A stretch of 64,000 bases of DNA from the NCBI GenBank assembly GCA_026626905.1, contig JAPNUX010000001.1, forward strand, positions 214,265 to 278,264. The letters run 5' to 3'. Origin of the DNA: Desulfurococcus sp. Lineage in GTDB: Archaea > Thermoproteota > Thermoprotei_A > Sulfolobales > Desulfurococcaceae. The notes beneath the pieces were generated by a model. It was not told where the DNA came from. It ran no database searches and saw only the letters and a list, made by a program, of their open reading frames with translations. Below are positions 1 to 9,659 of this stretch, one piece after another (within the stretch, counting starts at the first letter, position 1; each line of letters opens with the position of its first letter). The position numbers and the translations under genes are program-made.

Positions 1-642
1 GTAAACTCCTATGATCCTACCTTTATGGATGAATACTACTCTATCAGCTATCTGTTCAACCTCACTGAGTATGTGGGAGGAGAATAAGACTGCCTTACCC
101 TGCTTCCTGAATTCACGAGTTAGCTCTCTAAAGAACTGTATGCCTTGGGGGTCTAGTCCATTGAGGACCTCGTCGAAGACGTAGTTGGCTGGATCGCTTA
201 TCATGGAGACTGCTAGAGCAAACCTCTTCTTCATCCCCTGAGAGTACTCTGAGAGCTTCTTGTACAGTGCATCGCTTAAACCGACTCTATCGAGTAGCTC
301 TCTTCCAAGTTTAATAGCATCACTACGGCTTACCCCGTAGTATCCTGCTAGATACGTGAAGTAGTCTAGTGCTTTATGCTCCTCCTCGAATACAGGTTTC
401 TCGGGGACCCAGCCGATCCTCTCGGAGGCTTTCTTCTTCTCTCTGAAGACGTCGAATCCATCAACTACAACTCTACCGGTGTCAGGGTTAAGCACGCCTG
501 CAATAATCCTTATAGTGGTTGTCTTACCAGCTCCATTCAAGCCTACGTAGCCTACGATCTCACTATTGCTGACGGTGAATGATACATATGATAATGCTCT
601 AGTTCTACCGAAGGTTTTCGAGATGTTTTCAATGATCATCAA
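1..642 (-). CDS. ABC transporter ATP-binding protein (partial)
   Basis: This reads on the minus strand as the N-terminal part of an ABC ATPase; the C-terminus lies beyond the left edge. Visible elements in order are a Walker A (GLNGAGKTT), a Q-loop region, a signature of the form YSQGMKKR, a Walker B ending VFDEVLNGLD and an H-loop in FSSHILSE. The order and the SQGMKKR signature match ATPases of drug- or Na+-export type (CcmA/NatA-like) that pair with a separate membrane subunit, which is not in view. The start is TTG at 642 or ATG at 639, with GGTGG about 7 bases upstream. The substrate cannot be told. Confidence 0.85.
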   Translation of the reverse strand, partial: MMIIENISKTFGRTRALSYVSFTVSNSEIVGYVGLNGAGKTTTIRIIAGVLNPDTGRVVVDGFDVFREKKKASERIGWVPEKPVFEEEHKALDYFTYLAGYYGVSRSDAIKLGRELLDRVGLSDALYKKLSEYSQGMKKRFALAVSMISDPANYVFDEVLNGLDPQGIQFFRELTREFRKQGKAVLFSSHILSEVEQIADRVVFIHKGRIIGVY

Positions 643-714
643 CGGCTTCCACCGGTCTACTCTAGAGATCACTGAGTTATTCTCCTATTATTTAAACCTG
701 GGGGTTAAAGAGAG

Positions 715-1887
715 GTGAAAACTGTTACCAGTATTGGTGCAGGCATGGCTAGATGCCGTATCTGCGGTAGAAGTAAGGCTGTATCTAGTGTTATAGGGTA
801 CTGCAGGGACTGCTTAATTAAGCACTGGGAGAGAGTTAAAAGTAGTGTACTAGAGGCTCATAGAGAGGTTAGAAGACTCCTTCAGTTGACACCTGAGACA
901 CCAGTACACCCTGATGGATTAAAGTGCAGGTTCTGTGGAAGGGGCTGCGTGATCCCAGAGGATAGTAGAGGGTACTGTAGCTTCATAGTGAATCGTAGAG
1001 GGGCTCCAGGTAATATTCTAGGTAGCTTCGAGCTAGCCCTCGGCGACTGGTACTATGATCCACATCCAACAAACTGTGTTGCATTCCCAGTATGCCCTGC
1101 TATAACCGGGGAGGGCTATCCGAGGTATGCTTTAAGCCCTCTAGGTGAGCACGGCTATTATAATATAGCTGTATTCTACGGCTCATGTAACCTGAACTGC
1201 CTCTACTGCCAGAACCACGTGTTCAAGAAGTATGCTGCAGCGAAATACCCCTTTATGAGTGTTGAGGACCTGGCTGGAGCAGTCAACTCTAAGACTACAT
1301 GCGCCTGCTTCTTCGGTGGTGACCCAGCCCCTAATGCTGTTCACGCCTTAATGGCTGCTAGAAGAATGATCTCCAGGGCCAGGGAGATAGGGCTCCAGGT
1401 ATTCAGAGTCTGCTGGGAGACTAATGGATTATGGGAGAGAAGCCTCCTGAGGGAGGCCTTGAAGATAAGTCTTGAATCAGGAGGCATAGTTAAATTCGAT
1501 GTTAAAGCATACACTCCTCAGGTATACACTGCTCTTACAGGAGTAGACTAGAAGCACGTTAAAATAATATACGGGAACCTTGAGTACGCTCTAAGAGAAT
1601 TCAGTAGGCTTAGAAGCAGTCCACCTCCGATAGTAGTCTCAGTGCTCCTTGTACCAGGGTACGTGACAGTTGAAGAAGTCGAAGGAATAGCAGGCTTCAT
1701 AGCAGGCTTAAACCCTGAGACACCATTAGTTCTATTAGCATTCCACCCAGACTTCTACATGAGTGACCTTCCAGCTACTAGCAGGAAGCACATGGATCAG
1801 GCAGTTAAAGCTGCTAGAGGGAGGGGGCTGAGAAACGTTTACATTGGCAACGAGTGGCTTCTAACAGACAGCGACTACCCGTTTTAA
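715..1887 (+). CDS. radical SAM enzyme interrupted by one in-frame TAG
   Basis: Radical SAM protein, possibly of the group related to pyruvate formate-lyase activating enzymes. The SAM-binding cluster is C158-x3-C162-x2-C165 in GSCNLNCLYCQ. The N-terminus has extra CxxC pairs (C14/C17, C30/C33, C71/C74/C78/C88) that look like zinc or Fe-S sites. A TAG stands at 1549-1551 (codon 279). The same frame then continues without any stop to a TAA at 1887 and supplies the expected C-terminal half of the barrel, so the whole would be 390 residues. The codon falls just after LTGVD, a conserved turn. It could be a nonsense mutation, a sequence error or a read-through codon. The start is GTG 715, or ATG 745 (M11). 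Function beyond radical chemistry is not known to me. Confidence 0.75.
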
Positions 1888-2004
1888 GAGGTTGTTGATG
1901 AAGACTTGAGTGGAGAGGGGAGGACTGCATCACAGTATTCGTAGAGGACTCCTCGCTAAGCACTACTAATTAGCTCTGGAGAGCATACTGTAGCTTAGGG
2001 GTTA

Positions 2005-3531
2005 GTGTTGAGCCGTACCACCTGCTATGTTAACGGCAGGGTGTACGTTAAATTCAAGCCTTTAATAGTAGAAGAGGCACTAGTTGTCTCCTACGATAGA
2101 ATCCTGTACGTTGGCGAGGAGAGTAGAGCACTATCAATATGCGGGATCCTCAATGGTAGAGTAGTAGACCTTAACGGGAAAACCGTGATGCCGGGCTTCA
2201 TAGACTCACACATGCATCTCGATGGATTAGGCTTCAGCCTGTCAACCCTGGATCTCAGAGGCGCTAGAAGCATCGAGGAAGTGAAGGATATAGTTAAGAG
2301 ATACGTGGAGAAGTACTCGCCGGGAACTGTTCTCGGGCGTGGATGGGATCAAGAGTTATTCGAAGAGAAGCGCTGGCCGACACGCTGGGATCTAGATGAA
2401 GTTGTAGGTGATAGGCCAGTAATGCTGGTCAGGATATGCGGGCATGCCGCTGTACTGAATACTAAGGCTCTAGAGTTAACTGGTCTACTAGATAGCTCTT
2501 CTCCCTGGGTTTACAGGGATGAGAAGGGGACTCCGACAGGTATTATAGTAGAAGAAGCTGTTACCACAGCTCTAGAGAGGCTGCAGGGCTCGGTGAGCTT
2601 AGAGGAGAGAGTCAGGCTATTGAAGAAAGCGCTAGAGTACACGGCATCCCACGGGGTGACTACTGTTGGATTCATGAGCTGTGGTAGAGAATCTCTTAGA
2701 GCACTCATATCTCTACTAGGTGAGTGGAGGTATCCACGGGTTAGAGTCTACGTTGAACCAGGGCTACTAGATGAAGCTGTTAAACTAGGGCTTAGAGGAG
2801 GCTTTGGAAGCAGGCTGCTAAAGATAAAAGGTGTTAAAGTCTTCGCTGACGGAAGTCTCGGCGCTAGGACAGCATGGCTTACTAAACCTTACAGTGATGA
2901 TCCTTCGAGCAGTGGCAGGCAGTTGATCACTAGGGAGAAGCTTTTAGAGGTTGCTAGAAGAGCCTCTGAGGCAGGCTTCCAAGTCGCTGTACACGGTATA
3001 GGTGATGCAGCCATAGACCTCATACTATCAGTATACAGGGATATAGAGGAGACTAGGAGGCTCAGGCATAGAGTAGAGCATGCATCAGTTATAAGACCTG
3101 ATCAAATAGATGAAATCGTGAAACTTGGTGTAGCAGTCTCAGTGCAACCACGCTTCGCTATATCAGACTGGTGGGCTAAGGATAGACTAGGCTTAGAGAG
3201 ACTGAAATGGCTTTACCCATTCAAAACAATGGCTACAATGGGAGTTCCACTAGGGTTCTCCACAGACTCCCCAGTAGAACCATTAAACCCGTGGGAAACA
3301 GTTTACGCAGCAGTCTCCAGGGAAGGAGGCGAAGCCTTGACGGTAGAAGAGGCACTACACTACTACACGCATGGATCAGCATTCATACTAGACGAGGAAG
3401 ACGAGCTCGGGTCACTAGAAGCCGGGAAGCTAGCAGACCTCATAATAGTTGACAGGGATCCATTGAAGGCCAGGCTAGATGAGCTAAGAGAAATAAACTC
3501 TCAGATCCCCGTGAACCACTATTCCATTTAA
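2005..3531 (+). CDS. YtcJ-like metal-dependent amidohydrolase
   Basis: Amidohydrolase_3 family protein of 508 residues, a normal length. The metal-binding HxH is H69-M-H71 in GFIDSHMHLDG. The middle has the family stretches GRGWDQELF, RICGHAAVLN and KVFADGSLGART, then a histidine in HGIGD and the aspartate in STDSPVEP. The end has the usual beta-sandwich closing piece, GSLEAGKLADLIIVDRDP. Enzymes of this group hydrolyse C-N bonds in small substrates (formamides, cyclic amides), but the substrate cannot be read from sequence. The start is TTG, preceded by GGGGTTAG. The ABC operon follows after about 170 bases with its own likely promoter, so the two are probably not co-transcribed. Confidence 0.85.
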   Translation: MLSRTTCYVNGRVYVKFKPLIVEEALVVSYDRILYVGEESRALSICGILNGRVVDLNGKTVMPGFIDSHMHLDGLGFSLSTLDLRGARSIEEVKDIVKRYVEKYSPGTVLGRGWDQELFEEKRWPTRWDLDEVVGDRPVMLVRICGHAAVLNTKALELTGLLDSSSPWVYRDEKGTPTGIIVEEAVTTALERLQGSVSLEERVRLLKKALEYTASHGVTTVGFMSCGRESLRALISLLGEWRYPRVRVYVEPGLLDEAVKLGLRGGFGSRLLKIKGVKVFADGSLGARTAWLTKPYSDDPSSSGRQLITREKLLEVARRASEAGFQVAVHGIGDAAIDLILSVYRDIEETRRLRHRVEHASVIRPDQIDEIVKLGVAVSVQPRFAISDWWAKDRLGLERLKWLYPFKTMATMGVPLGFSTDSPVEPLNPWETVYAAVSREGGEALTVEEALHYYTHGSAFILDEEDELGSLEAGKLADLIIVDRDPLKARLDELREINSQIPVNHYSI

Positions 3532-3704
3532 CGCAATATATTACCTTATCAGCCATCTCTTTAGAACTATGTATGACTTAGTATACTCTATTCGCGTCAA
3601 CCTCTACATTAAAACAACATTGATAAGAATGTTTAAAACAAAATTTATTAGCCTGCAGTTTCAAAATAGATTACCTAGCAGAGTATATTTCAAGGTGGGC
3701 TTAA

Positions 3705-4997
3705 TTGCGGGCTCAAGCCTCTAAGACCATTCTAGTATTAGCTATAGTCCTCCTAATTGGTATTGTAGCTGGCTATGGAATAGGGCTTGCAACCATAAAG
3801 CCTGAAACTGTGACAATCACGCAGACCCCGCCGGCCACACCCACTACTACTCCAACCCCGCCAACAGGGCAGCAAGTAACACTAAGAGTGATAGGTCCAT
3901 GGGCTGGAGCTGAAATGGATGCCTTCATGGAGGTTATAAAGGCCTTTGAACAGGAACATCCCAACATAAAAGTAGAGTACTTGATCTATAGAGCCGAGGA
4001 TATAGCTTCAGTAGCACCGGTTCAGTTTGCTGCAGGAATGACACCTGGAGACGTAATCTTTGGCTGGGGATGGTGGATTAAGAAGATGGGTGAAGAAGGC
4101 CATCTCTACGACCTAAGCGGGTTGGTTAACACTGATGAATTCATTAAGGGTATCTTCGACCAGGTAAAATCCGGTAACAGCATATACGGGCTTCCGTTTA
4201 CAGCTTGGGCTAAACCCGGCTTCTGGTACAGGAAGTCATTCTTCGAGAGTCACGGGCTAAAACCACCTGAAACATGGAGTGAATTTCTAAGCCTTCTCCA
4301 GAATCTCAAGGAAAAGCTGAATGGGCCACCTATAGTCTCCGGAGATGGCATGGGTTGGCCTCTAAGCGATATCACAGAACACTTTATAATAACATTCGGG
4401 GGGCCGGAGCTTCAGTTAAAGCTTATCAATGGTGAAGTGAAATTCACGGATCCACAGGTTAAAAGTATATTCGAGAACTACTTAGTACCCTTAATCCGCG
4501 ATGGCTACTTTAGCGAGCCAATAGAGTGGACGAAAGCAATAGAGCTATGGTGGAATGGTAAGTACGCTCTCTACTTCATGGGAACCTGGTTAACCGGCAT
4601 GGTTCCGGATCCAAGCGACCTAGGATTCTTCCCGCTACCAGGATGCAAAGGGGTAGTTATGGGTACTGACTACCTCGCAGTCCCCAAGTATACTAAGCAT
4701 CCCGAGGAAGCCCTCCTGCTCGCAAAGTGGCTGGCCACTGAGGGTCAGAGAATACACGTCGGTACAAAGGCAGGTAAGTTTGCTACATGGCTTAAAGTAA
4801 AAGTCGAGGATCACTGGAAGCCCATGCAGGAGGTCTACTCGAAGCTTAAAGACATGACTCCTCTACCCGACCTAGACGATACTGTTGGAGGAGACTGGCA
4901 GAAACTGTTCTGGGATCAATTAAAGCTACTATGGGTTAGCCCAGACTCCTTGAACCAAGTGCTTGAGACTCTTACAGCGAACTTCCCTAAGAAGTAG
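3705..4997 (+). CDS. sugar ABC transporter, substrate-binding protein (MalE-like)
   Basis: Extracellular solute-binding protein of the SBP_bac_1 type, 430 residues. Residues 8-28 form a hydrophobic signal/anchor. A Thr/Pro-rich linker (about 33-56) follows and would hold the binding domain off the membrane, as is common in archaea. No lipobox cysteine is seen. The start is TTG with AGGTGG seven bases upstream. A TTTAAAA/TTTATTA tract at 3632-3650 may be the promoter. It is the first gene of a four-gene operon with two permeases and an ATPase, which supports import of a sugar or oligosaccharide. The particular sugar is unknown. Confidence 0.9.
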   Translation: MRAQASKTILVLAIVLLIGIVAGYGIGLATIKPETVTITQTPPATPTTTPTPPTGQQVTLRVIGPWAGAEMDAFMEVIKAFEQEHPNIKVEYLIYRAEDIASVAPVQFAAGMTPGDVIFGWGWWIKKMGEEGHLYDLSGLVNTDEFIKGIFDQVKSGNSIYGLPFTAWAKPGFWYRKSFFESHGLKPPETWSEFLSLLQNLKEKLNGPPIVSGDGMGWPLSDITEHFIITFGGPELQLKLINGEVKFTDPQVKSIFENYLVPLIRDGYFSEPIEWTKAIELWWNGKYALYFMGTWLTGMVPDPSDLGFFPLPGCKGVVMGTDYLAVPKYTKHPEEALLLAKWLATEGQRIHVGTKAGKFATWLKVKVEDHWKPMQEVYSKLKDMTPLPDLDDTVGGDWQKLFWDQLKLLWVSPDSLNQVLETLTANFPKK

Positions 4998-5007
4998 GTG
5001 GCTGGTC

Positions 5008-5922
5008 TTGAAGACCTCAACTCTAAGTGGTTTTTCCTTTATTATTCCTGCTTTAATACTAATTTCAATCTTTGTCGTATACCCGATTATTGCAACCATA
5101 GCTTTAAGCTTTAATGTAAGCCTTGGCTTAGGTGGAGGCGTGGTTCGTGACTCCCAGCCGGGCCTGGAGAACTACTACGTGGTGCTTGCAAGTCCTAGTT
5201 TCATTAATGTTCACGGTATTGAAACGCTATCCTTCCCCATGGGAGCCATAGTGCATAATATCTTGTGGATAGCTATTCATCTTCCTCTCACAATCATGCT
5301 GGGATTGCTCTTCGCGGTCCTCCTACAGAATGTGAAGGGTGGAGCGGTAATCAGGTCATTTATGTTTCTCGGGATGGTTATACCAATGATTGTGGGAGGA
5401 CTTCTGATAATGTTCTCGTTAGACAGGGATCTCGGGGTTGTAAATCTCTTCTTAAAGGTTATCGGCTTAGGGAGTTATGCTAGAAGCTGGACTATATATC
5501 CTGATACAGCATTATTCTCCCTCATCCTTGGTTCCCTATGGCTGTGGAGTGGATTTAGTGTCACCCTCTACTCGGCTGGGCTCTCATCCCTCCCTAGAGA
5601 GCTTATTGAAGCAGCTGTGGTTGATGGTGCAAGCTTCAGAAGAATACTCTTTGACATCATAATACCTCAATTGAAGCCTGTTACAGTGACAGTTGTAGCT
5701 ATGACTATACTATGGGATTTAAAGATATTCGATATAGTCTACGCTTCTACAATGGGGGGTCCCGGCGGTGCATCCATGGTTCTCGCGGTACTCATGTATG
5801 ATTACTTCGCGAGAGCATTAAATTATCCTATGGCTTCTACGGTTGCAACAATACTTACCTTGGTGACAATACCTCCTGCAATACTATTATTTAAGTATTC
5901 GAAGACAGGTGAGGCCAAGTGA
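5008..5922 (+). CDS. sugar ABC transporter permease (MalF-like)
   Basis: Inner-membrane permease with about six hydrophobic segments and the EAA loop (EAAVVDGASFRRILFD) that contacts the ATPase. The open frame reaches upstream to 4963 inside the binding-protein gene. TTG at 5008 is the better start because AGGTGG lies six bases before it and the overlap disappears. This start gives 304 residues, normal for the MalF/UgpA group. It is followed directly by the second permease, whose GTG overlaps this gene's TGA. Confidence 0.88.
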   Translation: MKTSTLSGFSFIIPALILISIFVVYPIIATIALSFNVSLGLGGGVVRDSQPGLENYYVVLASPSFINVHGIETLSFPMGAIVHNILWIAIHLPLTIMLGLLFAVLLQNVKGGAVIRSFMFLGMVIPMIVGGLLIMFSLDRDLGVVNLFLKVIGLGSYARSWTIYPDTALFSLILGSLWLWSGFSVTLYSAGLSSLPRELIEAAVVDGASFRRILFDIIIPQLKPVTVTVVAMTILWDLKIFDIVYASTMGGPGGASMVLAVLMYDYFARALNYPMASTVATILTLVTIPPAILLFKYSKTGEAK

Positions 5923-6788
5923 GAAGGAAGCTTGAAGCTTTTCACAGTGGGTTATTCCGCACACCATTTAAATGGCTAGTGGTTAACATCGTAATGTGGG
6001 CTGTAGGAATACTATGGATTACTCCTTTTATCGGGATTTTCATGACGTCTATTAGGCCTTTCAGCGAGGTAGTTTACGGCTGGTGGAGGTTAAACCCCTT
6101 CACCTTCACTTTAAGCAACTACTATAATGCTCTTTTCAATCCATCATTCTCACTACTACGCGGTATAGTGAACTCTTTCATAGTATCCATACCTAGCACT
6201 GTAATCCCAGTTCTCATTGCGGCGCTTGCAGCATACTCGTTTGCACGTTTCAGCCTCCCATTAAAGAACTATCTCTTCGTGTTCATGTTGTTCCTGATGG
6301 CTGTGCCTCAGCAGATGACGATAGTGCCTATATTCTTAATGCTAAAGGATATGCAGTTATTGAATACTTATCTTGGATTAATTCTGGTTCACTCTTCGTG
6401 GGGTATACCCTGGGTGACATTCTTCCTTAAAAACTACTTCTCACTGCTACCGGTAGAGCTGGAGGAAGCTGCACGCGTCGATGGAGCCACAAGCAGACAG
6501 GTATTCTTCGATATTATCCTCCCTGAGGCTCTACCAGGACTCATCTCAGCATCTGTTCTACAGTTTGCGTGGGTCTGGAATGACTTCTTCTTCGCCTTAA
6601 TGCTAATCTTCGACCCTGATAAAATGGTTGTCACGCAAATGCTACCTAGACTTAAAGGCCAATACCAAGTAGACTGGGGCTTACTGTCCAGTGGCTCCGT
6701 GCTTGCTATGATAGTTCCTCTTCTAGTGTATGCACTCCTAAACAAATACTTTGTGAGAGGGTTCACCGGGTGGGCTTTAAAGAAATAG
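5919..6788 (+). CDS. sugar ABC transporter permease (MalG-like)
   Basis: Second permease of the same importer, 289 residues, with about six membrane segments. The EAA motif reads EEAARVDGATSRQVFFDIILP. The start codon GTG shares bases with the TGA of the preceding permease (GTGA), so translational coupling is likely. It ends 13 bases before the ATPase gene. The C-terminus FTGWALKK is typical of MalG/UgpE proteins, which end in a short positively charged cytoplasmic tail. Confidence 0.9.
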   Translation: MRRKLEAFHSGLFRTPFKWLVVNIVMWAVGILWITPFIGIFMTSIRPFSEVVYGWWRLNPFTFTLSNYYNALFNPSFSLLRGIVNSFIVSIPSTVIPVLIAALAAYSFARFSLPLKNYLFVFMLFLMAVPQQMTIVPIFLMLKDMQLLNTYLGLILVHSSWGIPWVTFFLKNYFSLLPVELEEAARVDGATSRQVFFDIILPEALPGLISASVLQFAWVWNDFFFALMLIFDPDKMVVTQMLPRLKGQYQVDWGLLSSGSVLAMIVPLLVYALLNKYFVRGFTGWALKK

Positions 6789-6801
6789 GGGGTGAAGGCA
6801 T

Positions 6802-7872
6802 GTGGCTGTAGGCGTTAGAGTAGAAGACGTGTCAAAAATATTCCCGCCTAATACTATAGCATTAAAAGACGTGAGATTCGAGATCAAGCCTGGAGAATTC
6901 TTTGTAATCCTAGGCCCCTCAGGGTCCGGTAAGACCACTCTACTAAGGATCATTGCTGGGCTAGAGGTACCAAGTAAGGGGAGAATAATCTTTGGTGATA
7001 GAGTTATCGTTGATGCTGAGAAAGGAGTGTACGTTGAACCTAGAGAAAGAAACATCGGGATGGTATTCCAGAATTGGGCGTTATACTCGCATATGACAGC
7101 CTACGATAATATAGCATACCCGCTTAAACTCAAAAAGCTACCTAGAGATGAAATCGATAAACGCGTCAAAGAAGTGGCTGAAGCTCTAGGGATAAAAGAG
7201 CTCCTTCACAGGAAACCTGCTCAGCTTTCAGGCGGCCAGCAGCAGAGAGTAGCTTTAGCTAGAGCACTAGTCAAGCAACCCGATATACTACTGTTAGATG
7301 AGCCATTCTCAAACCTGGATGCTAGAGTAAGAGTCACTGCTAGAGAGTTCGTGAAAGAAGTGCAGAGAAAGCTTGGTATAACTTCAATACTTGTCACACA
7401 TGACCAAGCGGATGCATTTGCTGTAGGAGATCGCATTCTAGTCTTAAGGAACGGTGTAGTCCAGCAGGTGGGCTCAAGAGAAGAGCTCTACGATAACCCA
7501 GTAAACCTCTTTGTAGCAAACTTCATCGGCGACCCGCCAATGAATATCGTGGAATTAAGTATAAACCACCCATTACTTGAAACCTTAGGGCTCAAGAAAT
7601 TTGTATCGGAAAGCAGTAGAGTCTACCTCGGTGTAAGACCTGATGAAGCACTAGCTGTAGTGGAGAAAGGAAAAGCACATGCAACAGGTATAGTCACACT
7701 AATAGAGTATCTGGGCTCGAGAAAATACTGTAGAATAGAAACTCCAGATGGATTAGCTCTTAAGGTTTTAGCTGGAGATAATATATCAGAGGGCATGGAG
7801 GCCGGCATCTATATTAAGAAACTACACTTATTCCAAGCAAATGGTGAGAGAATTACAACCATTAATCTCTAA
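6802..7872 (+). CDS. sugar ABC transporter ATPase (MalK/MsmK-like)
   Basis: ATPase of the importer, 356 residues. Walker A is G38-PSGSGKT-45, the signature is LSGGQQQR, Walker B is ILLLDEP and the switch histidine lies in LVTHDQADA. Residues after about 240 form the TOBE/OB regulatory domain typical of MalK-type sugar ATPases (GVRPDEA, then TLIEYLGSRKYC). The start is GTG with GGGGTGA upstream. It completes a standard operon: binding protein, two permeases, ATPase. No sugar-specific regulator lies next to it. Confidence 0.9.
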   Translation: MAVGVRVEDVSKIFPPNTIALKDVRFEIKPGEFFVILGPSGSGKTTLLRIIAGLEVPSKGRIIFGDRVIVDAEKGVYVEPRERNIGMVFQNWALYSHMTAYDNIAYPLKLKKLPRDEIDKRVKEVAEALGIKELLHRKPAQLSGGQQQRVALARALVKQPDILLLDEPFSNLDARVRVTAREFVKEVQRKLGITSILVTHDQADAFAVGDRILVLRNGVVQQVGSREELYDNPVNLFVANFIGDPPMNIVELSINHPLLETLGLKKFVSESSRVYLGVRPDEALAVVEKGKAHATGIVTLIEYLGSRKYCRIETPDGLALKVLAGDNISEGMEAGIYIKKLHLFQANGERITTINL

Positions 7873-7972
7873 CAACACCTTTAATTTCTACATCTCCATC
7901 TCCGATTTCCGTTCAAGGGGCAGCCAGCCCTCAGATTTCGCGAAGCCTCTACAGGAATATTACAGCTGGAAG

Positions 7973-8326
7973 CTAGGCTTCCTCTACTACTAATACCTTA
8001 CCTCTTCTCATGAAGAATACGGCTTCACTTGGTGTTACAATATGTATTTCAAAGGGATGGTAGTATGGTAGCTTTAATTCCTCTTCAATAATAGATTTTA
8101 TCTTCGCTTTAGCTAAAATACCCTTGGGATATTCTGATACAGGGACAACAACTAGTATATCTACATCACTTGCACCTATGTAATCGCCTCTAGCGATGCT
8201 CCCTATAAGGTATACTTGCGACCCAGGTAGATGCTTCTTAACTATTCTTGCAATTTCTTTAACCCACTTACGCCACGCATCAATCATTCTTCGTCTCTGA
8301 AGCAAAGTATCCGTGAAGAACCACAC
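7973..8326 (-). CDS. MNT-type nucleotidyltransferase (HEPN partner)
   Basis: Minimal nucleotidyltransferase, 117 residues, with the family signature GS-x10-DxD at G42-S43 to D54/D56 (GSIARGDYIGASDVD). Its GTG start uses the last base of the TAG of the HEPN gene upstream, so the two form one transcript. Known MNT/HEPN pairs act as toxin-antitoxin systems in which the MNT protein modifies or neutralises the HEPN protein. Whether that holds here is inference. Very similar pairs are frequent in hyperthermophilic archaea. Confidence 0.85.
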   Translation of the reverse strand: MWFFTDTLLQRRRMIDAWRKWVKEIARIVKKHLPGSQVYLIGSIARGDYIGASDVDILVVVPVSEYPKGILAKAKIKSIIEEELKLPYYHPFEIHIVTPSEAVFFMRRGKVLVVEEA

Positions 8327-8727
8327 TAAGACTCACCTCTTAGGAGAGTGTTAATCACGTTAACAGCCTCCTCTACAAGCTTGATCATATCATCTGCATC
8401 CTCTGCAGTATAATCCTTTACGAAGTATCTTGCGAGAAGGTACGAGTCCTCTAAAGCAAGTATTCTCACCCTATTGCTCTTTATGAATTCCTCTAGCTTC
8501 ATTGAACCGGATACTCTAGCTATCTCACCGAGAAGTCTTCTAACACTATGAGTTCTAGGGTAATCTCCTATGAAAACTAAAAGAGCGTACTTTAAGTATA
8601 ATTGGAGAGCTTGCTCAGCTAGAAAGCAGGCTAGATCATAGTATCCCTTACTACGGGCACTTCTAGCTTCATCAAGAAATCTCATATACCTATCCTTTAA
8701 AACTAGCGCTTCTTCACTACTAGACAT
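8326..8727 (-). CDS. HEPN domain protein
   Basis: A 133-residue, all-helical HEPN protein. The stretch YYDLACFLAEQALQLYLKY and the following PRTHSVRRLL are typical of HEPN proteins paired with MNT. The classical RNase motif Rx4-6H is not clear, as in many MNT-associated HEPN proteins, so RNase activity should not be assumed. It overlaps the MNT start by one base. Probable role: toxin or regulatory partner of the downstream nucleotidyltransferase. Confidence 0.82.
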   Translation of the reverse strand: MSSSEEALVLKDRYMRFLDEARSARSKGYYDLACFLAEQALQLYLKYALLVFIGDYPRTHSVRRLLGEIARVSGSMKLEEFIKSNRVRILALEDSYLLARYFVKDYTAEDADDMIKLVEEAVNVINTLLRGES

Positions 8728-8801
8728 GACTCCTCTACCAATCTTGTTCTCATGGAATTCATTGGTAAAATATTAATGCTCTCCTAGTAGCTCTTTTGAG
8801 A

Positions 8802-9563
8802 TTACTTCTCGATTCTCAGAATTACTGGTTTCACCCCGGTTTTATCGATAGTGTAGAGTACCCAGCCGTACCTATGGGGTACACCCTTGATTCTTCTCAC
8901 TATTATCTGGCGTACCTGTACTGGTAGCTGCATGGGTAGGCCTTCTGCTAAGCTCTGGGTTTCAATTACCCCGTCGACTAAGTGTTCTACTGCATGGAGG
9001 TATTCTCTGAAGCTCTCCGTGGATGTGTGGAGTGATGCTATTATGGGTACTTCGAGAGACTTCGAGATGTTTGCTCTTAGCGTTTTCACAAACTCCATGA
9101 ATCTAGTTGGGTCAAGAGATATCATTACGTCGTTCAGCGAGTCAATTATCACTAGCCCTCTTCCCTTCAACCCTCTTGACTCAACTACTCTTAGGATAGC
9201 GTTAACTATATTCTCCGGGTTCCTTGGATCCACCTCCTCGGCTACCAGTGGGTGCAGGATTCCCTTCCTGCTTTTTACCAGGTAGCTGAAGCCGTCTACT
9301 ATTATTAGAAGCCTGCTTGTATTCTCATCTATTTTCAAGCCGAAGGATTCAAGCTGCCTTATGATAGTTAATGGATCGTCATCTATGCCGACGTATACTA
9401 CTGGTTCACCGCTCTCCACGATGCTTCTAGCTATGTTGGCTAGTATAGCGCTCTTCCCGGATCCTCCCTCACCGCTTAGAATTACAAGCGTGTTCCTTGG
9501 TATACCCTCCGGGAGTATGTAGAGGAAGAGGTCTAGTTTAATGAGTATTCTTGAAGTCTCCAT
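8802..9563 (-). CDS. KaiC/RadA-like RecA-fold ATPase
   Basis: Single-domain RecA-superfamily ATPase. Walker A is GEGGSGKSA near the N-terminus and Walker B is GLVIIDSLND. It lacks the DNA-binding helix-hairpin-helix part of RadA and the second domain of KaiC, which places it with the archaeal RecA-like ATPases thought to act in signalling or regulation. ATG 9563 is preferred because GAGGGTG lies six bases before it; a GTG at 9572 is also possible. It is divergent from the dehydrogenase operon, so the two promoters share about 90 bases. Its target is unknown. Confidence 0.78.
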   Translation of the reverse strand: METSRILIKLDLFLYILPEGIPRNTLVILSGEGGSGKSAILANIARSIVESGEPVVYVGIDDDPLTIIRQLESFGLKIDENTSRLLIIVDGFSYLVKSRKGILHPLVAEEVDPRNPENIVNAILRVVESRGLKGRGLVIIDSLNDVMISLDPTRFMEFVKTLRANISKSLEVPIIASLHTSTESFREYLHAVEHLVDGVIETQSLAEGLPMQLPVQVRQIIVRRIKGVPHRYGWVLYTIDKTGVKPVILRIEK

Positions 9564-9659
9564 TAGATGCACCCTCTAGCTCATCTATACTAAACTATAT
9601 GCTATATGTTTATTTATGCTTTGATTCAACCTTGTATGTGGAGTACTGGTGAAGTCTTA

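Noticed and set aside
3207..3452. 81-residue open frame in the amidohydrolase region
   Set aside because: It is an out-of-frame read of the C-terminal part of the YtcJ-like gene, with Arg/Ser-rich nonsense composition.
6434..6766. 110-residue minus-strand open frame
   Set aside because: It is an antisense shadow of the MalG-like permease with no recognisable motif.
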